A DNA stretch of 64,000 nucleotides, taken from contig NZ_KI519455.1 in the NCBI RefSeq assembly GCF_000482545.1, positions 1,673,247-1,737,246 of the forward strand. Direction: 5' to 3'. How positions within the stretch are numbered: position 1 is the first letter of the stretch; every line of letters starts with the position of its first letter. This document shows, in pieces, positions 24,736 through 32,342 of the stretch. The notes beneath the pieces are model-generated. The model ran no database searches. It was not told the origin of the DNA and was given only the letters and a program-made list of their open reading frames with translations. The translations under genes were made by a program, and so were the position numbers. The DNA is from Arthrobacter sp. 35W. GTDB lineage: Bacteria; Actinomycetota; Actinomycetes; Actinomycetales; Micrococcaceae.

Positions 24736-26145
24736 CTAGAGGGCCTTTTGCAGGCGGAGGATTGCCTTCTCTGGACGGATGAGAACCATGGCCATGGTGC
24801 CACTTACGATGAGCAGAACGGCGAGGAGTCCCCAGGCGTGCTGGTATCCCTGGGCCGGAGTGGCCGCGGCGTCGATCATCAGGCCTGTCACGTAGGGCCC
24901 CACGAGGCCGCCGAAGGTCAGCAGCGCCAGGAACGTGCCCTGGACAGCGCCGCGCTGGCTGTCGGGGACGATCTCGGCCAGGACCACCATGGCCACGGAC
25001 TGGATCATATGGCCGAATTCGAAGCCGATGACCAGGGCAACCACGGCGATGATGCCTTGGGGGCCCCATGCCAGGGTGGCGATGGCGATGCCGGAAAGAA
25101 CCACGCCGGCACCGCCGAAGACTCCGCGTGCAAGCCGGCTGGAGACGCCGCGGTCCATGAGCCACTGCGAGGCCACCGCTTGGAGCATCAGGCCGCCGGC
25201 ACCCACCAGCCACGGCAGCACGATGATAGTGCCCACCTCTGTGGTGCTGAAGCCCATGACTGTGTGCAGATACGACGGTACCCATGCCACCAGTACGGCC
25301 AGGGACCAATAGTGGCAGAAGCACACGAAGAGCGCCCCGAGGAAGGTGCCGCTGCGGAACAGCTGCCAGTAGGACACCTTCCTGAGCTGCTTGGCGGCGG
25401 CGTGCACCGCTGCCTTCGTGGCGCCGGCCGCACGGACCGCCCCTGTCCCGCCAGCCGCCGCGGCAGAAGAGTCCGTTGGAATGGCGACGGCAGGGGTGCC
25501 GGGCTTGGCGCGTGACGAGAGCGGGCCTTCCTTGCCGATGAATAGCCAGACGACGCCCCAGACGGCGCTGCAGGCGCCCAGCAGGGCGAAGGCGACGTGC
25601 CAGTTGTAGTGGGTAATGATCCATGTCAGGCCAGGTCCGGCCACAACGACGCCGATGGTGGAACCGGCCGTGATGAGCGCCGTGGGGATGTTGCGGCGGT
25701 TGTTGGGGAACCACTGGTGGGCAGTGTGGATGGCGAGGGGGTAGGCGGGGCCTTCGCCAGCACCCAGTGCGATGCGGCTGATCATCAAAGCTGTGAAGCT
25801 CACGGTGCCAGCGACGGGAACGAGGGCGATGGTCCATACGGCGGCCAGGACGATCAGCAGCCACTTGGAGGACATTCGATTGGAGATGAAACCGACTCCG
25901 AGCGCTGCGACGCTGAAGAGGAAGTAGAAGGCACTGGCCAGCAGGCCGAACTCCGTGGCAGTGAGTCCGAGTTCTTCGCGGATGGGCCCTGCAGCCAGAC
26001 CGATGACGGCCTTGTCGCCGAAGTTGATCAGGATGAAGAGGAACAGCAGGCCGACGATCACCCAACGGCGCCGGAAGGATTCCTGCGGACGAGGTGCTGT
26101 GAGGCCGCTCCCCGGCAAGGGTGTTTCAGAACTGCGAAGTGCCAC
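24736..26145 (-). CDS. MFS transporter, anion:cation symporter (ACS) family-like
   Basis: A 469-residue, 12-helix carrier. Blocks include FGDKAVIGLAAGPIREELGL, RIALGAGEGPAYPLAIHTAHQWFPNNRRN in the first half (typical of glucarate/tartrate/phthalate carriers), and a long Ala-rich central loop (residues 205-245). It probably imports an organic acid. It is transcribed away from the GntR operon with TGAAACGTATCT about 92 bp before its start. It gives the cluster a second uptake route beside the ABC importer, or an uptake route for a related acid. Confidence 0.88.
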   Translation of the reverse strand: MALRSSETPLPGSGLTAPRPQESFRRRWVIVGLLFLFILINFGDKAVIGLAAGPIREELGLTATEFGLLASAFYFLFSVAALGVGFISNRMSSKWLLIVLAAVWTIALVPVAGTVSFTALMISRIALGAGEGPAYPLAIHTAHQWFPNNRRNIPTALITAGSTIGVVVAGPGLTWIITHYNWHVAFALLGACSAVWGVVWLFIGKEGPLSSRAKPGTPAVAIPTDSSAAAAGGTGAVRAAGATKAAVHAAAKQLRKVSYWQLFRSGTFLGALFVCFCHYWSLAVLVAWVPSYLHTVMGFSTTEVGTIIVLPWLVGAGGLMLQAVASQWLMDRGVSSRLARGVFGGAGVVLSGIAIATLAWGPQGIIAVVALVIGFEFGHMIQSVAMVVLAEIVPDSQRGAVQGTFLALLTFGGLVGPYVTGLMIDAAATPAQGYQHAWGLLAVLLIVSGTMAMVLIRPEKAILRLQKAL

Positions 26146-26236
26146 AGGACTCCTTGTGCCTGGCGCAACGCTGCGCGGCTGGATCGGCGTATCAGTGCTT
26201 CGAAGACGAATAGATCTCCCTAAGTAGGAAATGTTA

Positions 26237-26248
26237 TGAAACGTATCT
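26237..26248. promoter_or_regulatory. Candidate regulon operator before the MFS gene
   Basis: TGAAACGTATCT here is the exact reverse complement of AGATACGTTTCA at 12337-12348 before the AcnX gene. The 12-bp identity between two divergent promoters of one cluster suggests a common regulator. Confidence 0.55.
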
Positions 26249-26283
26249 TGTCAAGGGTGCCCCATTGACAGTGCGGGCCTGGC

Positions 26284-26317
26284 GGCGTCCCGGGCGCGAC
26301 TCTGCACCCGGGACGCC
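26284..26317 (-). terminator. Terminator-like hairpin after the DUF305 gene
   Basis: GGCGTCCCGGG (26284-26294) pairs with 26307-26317, 19 bp downstream of the DUF305 stop on the minus strand. Confidence 0.6.
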
Positions 26318-26335
26318 GGGCTCCGCCGCGTCCGC

Positions 26336-26956
26336 CTAGAGTGCGGCCAGGAGCTGCTGCATGTCCTTGATCTCGGTGTCCTGGCTGCTGGCGATCGCCG
26401 TGGCGAGGGCGACGGCGTCGGCGTTCAGGCCGGCGGCCACCTCGGTCCTGGCCATCTCGATGGCACCCTCGTGGTGGGCGGTCATCTGGGCAAGGAACAG
26501 CTTCGATGCCTCGGTGCCCTCGGCGGCGGCCAGCGCGGACAGCTCCGCCTCGGTCAGCATGCCGCTCATGGTGTGCCCGCCGCCCATGGTCGTGGGCTCG
26601 CCCCAGGTGGCCAGCCACCCGGTCAGCGTCTCAATTTCCGGTGCCTGGGCGTCCTTGATTTTCAGGGCGAGGCCGCGGACCCGCGGATCGAGTCCGCCCT
26701 TGGCCAGCATGGCCTCGCTCATTTGAACGGCCTGCGCGTGGTGCGGGATCATCATCTGGGCAAACATCGTGTCCGCCGCGTTGTGGCCAGCCGACTGCTG
26801 TCCGCCGGTCGTCGACGACGGAGCGGCGGACGACGCGGAGCCGTGCGTCGAGTGGTCCATGCCCGGCATGGAGCCGGTGTCGGTGGTGGCGCTGCAGCCC
26901 GCGAGGGCAATGGTGGCGGCGAGGGCAGCGGTGGAAAGTGTCACAAGCTTTTTCAT
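26336..26956 (-). CDS. DUF305 lipoprotein (copper-associated)
   Basis: A 206-residue secreted lipoprotein (signal peptide ending LAGC, Cys21). A Met/His/Ser-rich segment (GSMPGMDHSTHGS) precedes two ferritin-like DUF305 helical repeats, each with the signature MIPHHAQAVQMS and MTAHHEGAIEMA. The HH motifs and Met-rich leader suggest metal (copper) binding. It is third in the same direction as an HMA copper chaperone, supporting a copper role outside the membrane. Confidence 0.9.
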   Translation of the reverse strand: MKKLVTLSTAALAATIALAGCSATTDTGSMPGMDHSTHGSASSAAPSSTTGGQQSAGHNAADTMFAQMMIPHHAQAVQMSEAMLAKGGLDPRVRGLALKIKDAQAPEIETLTGWLATWGEPTTMGGGHTMSGMLTEAELSALAAAEGTEASKLFLAQMTAHHEGAIEMARTEVAAGLNADAVALATAIASSQDTEIKDMQQLLAAL

Positions 26957-27051
26957 GGTGCAGTCCTTCTCTGGGGTTCTCGGGAAGCGCGGGCGCCAGG
27001 AGGCGCGGCGCAGTCAGGATGGTCCGCCGGTGGGCGGGGCAAGGCAGCGGC

Positions 27052-27492
27052 CTATGTCCTGCTGATCGAGAGCTCGTCCAAAGTGGGGCTGTCGGGAATG
27101 TAGCTGTAGCCACTGGCTTGCCCGACGGCGCCCGCGCGGGGTTGTGGAGCGCCGGAGGCAGCGGGGGAGAGGTGGATGCCCGGAGCCCCCGCCAGAGGGA
27201 TGCAGCCACCGGCCATCGCCATCCCCGTGGAGCACCCGGAGGCGCAGTCGCAGGCGGGCGCTGGATCTTCGTCATGCGGGATGTCACCCCGTGAAGCGTG
27301 TTCGGCCGCCGCCTGGACTGCGGGCACAGCGTGGCCAGCTGCTGTGTGGACCCCGCCCGCTGCTGTGGGCGCCGGAAGGCCGTTGAGCGCGTGCATGCCC
27401 AACACTCCGCCGGCAATGGCCAGGACGAAGGCGGCAAGGGTGAGCCGAAACAGCCAGGATCCGGCGCGGGTCCCGGGCTGGGGACGGAGCAT
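27052..27492 (-). CDS. Small membrane protein with cysteine-rich tail (DUF6153-like)
   Basis: A 146-residue protein. One membrane segment (FRLTLAAFVLAIAGGVLGMHAL, about residues 16-37) is followed by His/Ala-rich sequence and CDCASGCSTGMAMAGGC, which could bind metal. The start MLRPQPGTRAG (27492) is 10 bp after the stop of the HMA gene, and a DUF305 gene follows, so it belongs to the copper operon. The match to DUF6153 is from layout (short TM protein with MHAL and a Gly/Cys tail) and is tentative. Function unknown. Confidence 0.6.
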   Translation of the reverse strand: MLRPQPGTRAGSWLFRLTLAAFVLAIAGGVLGMHALNGLPAPTAAGGVHTAAGHAVPAVQAAAEHASRGDIPHDEDPAPACDCASGCSTGMAMAGGCIPLAGAPGIHLSPAASGAPQPRAGAVGQASGYSYIPDSPTLDELSISRT

Positions 27493-27502
27493 GGAAGCGG
27501 TC

Positions 27503-27826
27503 CTAGCGGGCGGTGATGCTGTAGCCGGCGGCCTCGACAACGCGCGTGACGGCGTCGGCGTTGGCAGTTCCCGCAACGGTCAGCGTCGAGGCGCCGCCGG
27601 CCACCAGATCGACGACGGCGGACTCGACGCCGTCGATCCCGGCCACGGCCGTCTCCACCTTGCGTACGCAGCTGCCGCAGGTCAGGCCGGAGACGGCAAA
27701 CTGTGTGCCGCCGCCAGCGGGGGCTTCGACGGAATCGGTGGCTGTGGAGTCCGTGGCGCAGCAGGCGCAGGAGGCGCCGCCGACGGGCGTGAGGGTCAGT
27801 TCTTCGGGGGTGTTGGTTCCGCACAT
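27503..27826 (-). CDS. Copper chaperone-like HMA-domain protein
   Basis: A 107-residue protein. Residues 1-40 carry extra cysteines (MCGT, GASCACCAT), which may bind metal. Residues 41-107 form a heavy-metal-associated domain with the GLTCGSCVRKVETAV CxxC site. It should bind Cu(I) in the cytoplasm and hand it to a transporter or regulator. AAGGACA precedes the ATG, and a CsoR-like operator lies about 105 bp upstream. Confidence 0.88.
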   Translation of the reverse strand: MCGTNTPEELTLTPVGGASCACCATDSTATDSVEAPAGGGTQFAVSGLTCGSCVRKVETAVAGIDGVESAVVDLVAGGASTLTVAGTANADAVTRVVEAAGYSITAR

Positions 27827-27931
27827 GGCAATGTCCTTGAAAGAGGGGAGGTGTGCGTTGTGGGTTGAACGGAAGTGGCGGATCCGGAACCCTCCGGCCG
27901 CGACAGGCTACTCACTGACAACTCTCAAAAT

Positions 27932-27948
27932 ATACCCCCTAGGGGTAT
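27932..27948. promoter_or_regulatory. CsoR-type copper operator
   Basis: ATACCCCCTAGGGGTAT is a perfect inverted repeat of the CsoR consensus (TACCCC...GGGGTA). It lies between the HMA operon and the histidine-kinase gene. The csoR gene itself is not in this window. Confidence 0.8.
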
Positions 27949-27974
27949 TTCTGTGCAAGCGACGGATGCCGGTC

Positions 27975-29477
27975 CTAGGGCCGGGCGGGGAGCGCCACGG
28001 TGAAGCAGGTGGAGCCGGGACGGCTGGCCAGGGAGACCCTGGCGCCGTGCGCCGCCGCGATGGCCTGTACAATCGACAGGCCCAATCCGGTGCTCGGAGC
28101 CGTCTGCGTTCGGGCGGAATCGGCCTGGGCGAACCGATCGAAGGCCTGGCTCTGGAAGGCAGCGGGGATGCCGGGGCCGTTGTCCGCCACGGACAGCAGC
28201 ACCATGCCGTCGTCGGCGGTGGACAGCGAGACGGCCACGGTGGTGCCCGGCGGCGTGTGCTTGTGGGCGTTTCCCACCAGGTTCAACAGCAGCGTCCGCA
28301 GCTGTTCCGGGTCCGCCGTGGCCACTATGGGTTCCTCGCCCAGGTCCAACTCCCAGCGGTGCGACGGAGCCGCGACGGCGGCGTCGGCCACCGTCTCAAC
28401 GACCAGCTCGGTCACGTCCGTCGCGGCCCACTGCGGCGCCCGGCCCTCGTCCAGGCGGGCAAGCAGCAGCAGATCCTCCACCAACTGCGCCATCCGCGCG
28501 CTGTGCTGCTCCACCCGCTCCAGCGAGCGGCCGCTGTCCTCGCTCAGCTCCGCATCGGCGCGCATCAGTTCCGTATAGCCGCGAATGGCCGTCAGGGGGG
28601 TGCGCAGCTCATGGCTGGCATCGGCCACAAAGCGGCGCACGCGGGTTTCGCTGGCCTGGCGGGCTGTGAGGGCATTGGCCACGTTGTCCAGCATGCCGTT
28701 GAGTGCATGGCCCACTTTGCCCACCTCGGTGTCCGGATTGGCACCGCGGGCGGGCACGCGCTCGGCCAGCGCCACCTCGCCGGCATCCAATGGCAGGCCC
28801 GCCACCTTGGTGGCGACGGCGGAGAGCTCCTCCAACGGGCGCAGGGTGCGGCGGATGATCAGCGTCCCCACCAGGCCCAGCGCCAGCAGGCCCGCGGCCG
28901 AAACCACCACAATGGTCCTGGCCAGCGCGGCCAGGGTGTTGTTCTGCTCCAGCAGGGGCAGGCCCGTCACGATGACGTCGCCGGAAGACAGCTGGACGGC
29001 GGCCAGCCGGTATTCGCCGATCGAGAGGTCCTTGTCCACGAAGCCGTCCCGTGCCGCGGCACCGGGGTCAGTCGCCAGGGCGGACAGAATCTTCGCATCG
29101 GCGGACGTGAGCTGCGGCTGGCCGGAACCCACTGCGAGGATGCCGGCGCTGAGCACTGTCCCGGTGGGGGACAGCCGGGCGGTCAAAGTGCCCACGCCCG
29201 TGCCCCGGGCATCGAGGGGGTTGGGCCGCACGGAGATGCCGCCGGACTGGCCGCCAAAGGCCGCGGCCCGGTGCGCGGCAGCCGCCAACGCCGTGTTCAC
29301 CTGTCCATCGAGGGAGATCTTCACGGCCGTGTAGCTGACGGCGCCCACCACCGTGCAGATGGTGGCCAACAGAACCATGGTGGCCGCGATGAAGGTGGTG
29401 CGCAGATGCCACGCGCCCGGGTTGCGCCAGCGCGGCCTGGGCGCCGGTGCCGCCGGTGCCATCTCGGCGGCGGTCAC
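27975..29477 (-). CDS. Sensor histidine kinase
   Basis: A 500-residue membrane kinase. TM1 (residues 28-52), an extracellular domain, TM2 (near 185-205), HAMP, HisKA with FVADASHELRTPLTAIRGY (His289), and HATPase with N box LLLNLVGNAHKHT and G box DNGPGIP. It is translationally coupled (4-bp overlap) to the response regulator upstream, and its 3' end faces the CsoR-type operator. The signal is unknown. The extracellular domain is rich in Ala and has no recognisable sensor motif. Confidence 0.93.
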   Translation of the reverse strand: MTAAEMAPAAPAPRPRWRNPGAWHLRTTFIAATMVLLATICTVVGAVSYTAVKISLDGQVNTALAAAAHRAAAFGGQSGGISVRPNPLDARGTGVGTLTARLSPTGTVLSAGILAVGSGQPQLTSADAKILSALATDPGAAARDGFVDKDLSIGEYRLAAVQLSSGDVIVTGLPLLEQNNTLAALARTIVVVSAAGLLALGLVGTLIIRRTLRPLEELSAVATKVAGLPLDAGEVALAERVPARGANPDTEVGKVGHALNGMLDNVANALTARQASETRVRRFVADASHELRTPLTAIRGYTELMRADAELSEDSGRSLERVEQHSARMAQLVEDLLLLARLDEGRAPQWAATDVTELVVETVADAAVAAPSHRWELDLGEEPIVATADPEQLRTLLLNLVGNAHKHTPPGTTVAVSLSTADDGMVLLSVADNGPGIPAAFQSQAFDRFAQADSARTQTAPSTGLGLSIVQAIAAAHGARVSLASRPGSTCFTVALPARP

Positions 29478-30214
29478 GGGGCCGGCTTGATAACGTAGCC
29501 GGCGCCGCGGACGGTGTGGATCATCGGTTCGCGGCCGACGTCGATCTTCTTGCGCAGGTAGGAGATGTACAGCTCCACGATGTTCGCCTGGCCGCCAAAA
29601 TCGTAGTTCCAGACCCGGTCCAGGATTTGGGACTTGCTGAGCACGTGGCGCGGGTTCTCCATCAGGTAGCGCAGCAGCTCGAACTGGGTGGCGGTGAGGG
29701 CTATCGCCTCCCCGCCGCGCACCACCTCGCGGGTGTCGCCGTCCAGGGACAGGTCCCCCACGGTGAGCAGGGCGGAATCCGGGGCGGCCACCCCCGCGCG
29801 CTGGACAATCCGATGCAGCCGCAGCAGCACCTCCTCCATGCTGAAGGGTTTGGTCACGTAGTCGTCCCCACCGGAGGCCAGGCCCGTGACCCGGTCCTCG
29901 ACGGCGTCCCGGGCCGTGAGGAAGAGGGCAGGGATGTCCGGGTGGAAGGTGCGGATCCGGGACAGCAGCTCAAAGCCGTCGATGCCGGGGAGCATCACGT
30001 CGAGCACCAGGACGTCGGGCCGTGCCGCCCGGGCGGACTTCAGCGCCTGCTGGGCATCGTGGGCGACCTCCACCTGCCAGCCCGCCATGGACAGGCCCAT
30101 CCTGAGCAGGTCGGCGAGGCTGGGTTCGTCGTCGACCACCAGGGCCCGGATCGGGGAGCCATCCGGGTGCGACAGTGCGGGGAGGTTGCTGGTGAAGGAG
30201 CGGGGAGCGGCCAT
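29474..30214 (-). CDS. OmpR/PhoB-family response regulator
   Basis: A 246-residue regulator: receiver domain with DDE (28-30), phospho-acceptor Asp72 (VLVLDVMLPG) and the switch Lys in VTKPFSMEEVL, then a winged-helix effector (LTATQFELLRYLMENPRHVLSK, YISYLRKKID, HTVRGAGYVIKP). It resembles mycobacterial TrcR/PhoP regulators. It is first in a two-gene operon with the kinase. Targets are not known. Confidence 0.93.
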   Translation of the reverse strand: MAAPRSFTSNLPALSHPDGSPIRALVVDDEPSLADLLRMGLSMAGWQVEVAHDAQQALKSARAARPDVLVLDVMLPGIDGFELLSRIRTFHPDIPALFLTARDAVEDRVTGLASGGDDYVTKPFSMEEVLLRLHRIVQRAGVAAPDSALLTVGDLSLDGDTREVVRGGEAIALTATQFELLRYLMENPRHVLSKSQILDRVWNYDFGGQANIVELYISYLRKKIDVGREPMIHTVRGAGYVIKPAP

Positions 30215-30842
30215 GCTCCAACTCTGTGCGATGCGCGCCCCAGACTGCTGGGAATTGGCTGGGAGCCGGCTGTGTCTTTCTGCGCAGGCAAGGAGGGCGG
30301 AAGGTGCCCAAATCCACCGTCAAGCGCTTAACCTGAGAAGCTGGGTGTTTCCTGACCGTTAGCAACCCGCCAACAGTGGGATGTCCCACGTGGTGGACGC
30401 CACTGTCGAATAATTCTGGAAAAAAGATGCATTGCGTCGAACAATTTCAGCCAAAATATGTGTATTTGGAGAAAAGGTTCGGGGAAGTGGCAAATCTGGC
30501 GCCGCAGCGAGGCGGAGATGGCTATGTAAGCTTCATCACACTTTGCCCAAACGTCTCACAATATGGACCCTTTGGGGCTTTATTACTTGCGAGTTCGCAT
30601 TGTTACGTAGAAACTCAAGGTGTGAACACCAACGCAATGGCATCTGCAGTCGCAGCGATCCGGCCGGGCAAGACCGGCGGATCATTCGTGTGCTGTTGTC
30701 GAATGCAGCCCTAACTCACACCCCTCGAGCTAGCTGTTTCGGCCCCTCTGGCCAGCCCGGCAACGGGCATCCAGTTCTGACAACCAGAACACGAAGTTAC
30801 ATTCGCGCCGTGACAACGGTCATTCACCCTTAGGTAGTTCTA
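30215..30842. other. 628-bp divergent intergenic region
   Basis: This stretch separates the minus-strand response-regulator gene from the winged-helix gene and is less GC-rich than its surroundings. Nested inverted repeats lie at 30374-30405 (CAGTGG...CCACTG, with GTGGGATGTCCCAC inside). They are possible regulator sites. No gene, tRNA or recognised riboswitch was seen. The winged-helix transcript could have a long leader. Confidence 0.4.
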
Positions 30843-31700
30843 ATGTCTGTAGCATCCGGATACGTCCACATCTCTGTTCGCAATGCCAACAAGGCAGCTG
30901 CACTGGCTTCCGGCGCAACCCGCCAGCCCTTCGCGCCGCGCCCGTCCTTTGCCCCCACCGCCGCCCCCCGAGGCTTCGGACACGACCTCGACAGCGGTGC
31001 CGGCCACGGCCACCTGCGCAGCGTCGCTCCGGCCCAGGCGGCCCCCATGACGGCGCCCACCCCCATAGTGGCCGGTCCGGATGTTCTCCGCAGCGTCAGC
31101 CAGGACAATGTGGCCCGCGGCTTCGTGCTCTACGTGGGTGTGGATGAAGACACCGCGGCCGCAGCCGGCACCTCGCTGGCCAAGCTGGCCCAGGACATCC
31201 GCGCCTACGCACAGTCCCTGGTGCCGCAGGCCCAGAGCTACGCCGCCGTCGCCATTGCCCCCGCCGACACCCCCGGTTCCCCGCTTGACGTGGTCCGCTC
31301 CACCTTCGGAGATCCCACGGTGGCCGCCCGCCAGCGCCAGGAATCGGCCCGTCTGGCCGCTGCCCAGGAGCCCCGCCCGTCCGGCGTCCTGATCGACCTG
31401 GCCCGCCGCGAGGTCCACCTCGACGGCGAAACGCTGAACCTCACGTTCAAGGAATTCGAACTGCTCAACTACCTCGTCGAGAACGGCACCCGCACCGTGG
31501 GCCGCGACGAGCTGCTCGAGGGCCTGTGGAGCAACGCCGACGAGGTGCCCAACGAGCGCACCATCGACGTCCACATCCGCCGCCTCCGCTCCAAGCTGGG
31601 GCGCCTGGCCAACACCGTGCGCACCGTGCGCGGCGAGGGCTACCGCTTCTACGAACACCCCGAAGTTGTTGTCTGGGCCGCTCCGGAATACTCCATCTAG
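30843..31700 (+). CDS. Winged-helix (OmpR/PhoB-type effector) regulator without receiver domain
   Basis: A 285-residue protein. Residues 1-75 are low-complexity (Ala/Pro/Arg). Residues 76-170 form an alpha/beta segment with no receiver Asp motif (ARGFVLYVGVDEDTAAAAGTSLAKL). Residues 185-275 are a Trans_reg_C winged helix (LNLTFKEFELLNYLVENGTRTVGRDELLEGLW, RTIDVHIRRLRSKLGRL, TVRGEGYRFYE). It must be controlled by something other than phosphorylation of its own receiver. AGGTAG precedes the ATG. Targets unknown. Confidence 0.85.
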   Translation: MSVASGYVHISVRNANKAAALASGATRQPFAPRPSFAPTAAPRGFGHDLDSGAGHGHLRSVAPAQAAPMTAPTPIVAGPDVLRSVSQDNVARGFVLYVGVDEDTAAAAGTSLAKLAQDIRAYAQSLVPQAQSYAAVAIAPADTPGSPLDVVRSTFGDPTVAARQRQESARLAAAQEPRPSGVLIDLARREVHLDGETLNLTFKEFELLNYLVENGTRTVGRDELLEGLWSNADEVPNERTIDVHIRRLRSKLGRLANTVRTVRGEGYRFYEHPEVVVWAAPEYSI

Positions 31701-31736
31701 GCTTCAAACACGCTCCTTCCGCTGTACAACCACAGC

Positions 31737-31779
31737 TGCACAAGGCCCGCCGCGGGAACCCCGCGGCGGGCCTTGTGCA
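31737..31779. terminator. Strong intrinsic-type hairpin
   Basis: A perfect 20-bp stem (31737-31756 with 31760-31779) and 3-nt loop follow the winged-helix gene. It is followed by no clear T-run. Confidence 0.8.
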
Positions 31780-31820
31780 TGCCGGGACCCATGCGGGCCG
31801 CGGCTCACTAAACTGGGCCT

Positions 31821-32342
31821 ATGAGTGAACACCATGTGAAGCGGCTGATCCTGATGCGCCATGCCAAGGCGGCCTACCCGCTGGGCGTTGGCGACCATGA
31901 CCGCCCGCTGGCCCAGCGCGGCCACAACGAGGCCCCGCTGGCCGGCAAGTGGCTGCTGGAGAACGGGATCGTCCCCGACTTCATCCTGTGTTCCTCGGCC
32001 CTGCGCACACGGCAGACCTGCACCTGGGTCTGCCAGCAGCTGGGGGACAAGGCACCCACCCCCAAGCTGGAGGAGCGGCTCTACGCCACCAGCGCCACCA
32101 CCATGCTCTCGGTGATCAACCACGTGCCGGACACGGTCCGCACACTCATGGTCATCAGCCACCTGCCCGGCATCCAGGATCTGGCGCTGCGGCTGGCCTC
32201 GCGGGATTCGGATGAATCCGCCTACATGGGGCTGGCCTCGAACTACCCCACCAGCGCGTTCTCGGTCTTCGAGCACACCAAGGATTGGGCGGAACTGGAC
32301 GGCCAGGATGCCCGGGCCGTCCACTTCCACATTCCGCGCTAG
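31821..32342 (+). CDS. SixA-like phosphohistidine phosphatase
   Basis: A 173-residue histidine-phosphatase-superfamily protein. The RHG motif appears as LMRHAKAAYP (catalytic His near residue 13), with SSALRTRQT and a second His in VISHLPGIQDL. SixA-type enzymes remove phosphate from phospho-His on proteins. Its stop codon overlaps by four bases the stop of the convergent YhgE-like gene (32339-32342), so no terminator separates them. Its protein partner is not evident. Confidence 0.88.
   Translation: MSEHHVKRLILMRHAKAAYPLGVGDHDRPLAQRGHNEAPLAGKWLLENGIVPDFILCSSALRTRQTCTWVCQQLGDKAPTPKLEERLYATSATTMLSVINHVPDTVRTLMVISHLPGIQDLALRLASRDSDESAYMGLASNYPTSAFSVFEHTKDWAELDGQDARAVHFHIPR

Noticed and set aside
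30215-30842. Possible riboswitch or small gene in the 628-bp gap
   Set aside because: No conserved riboswitch core, tRNA fold or coding pattern could be recognised; only short inverted repeats.
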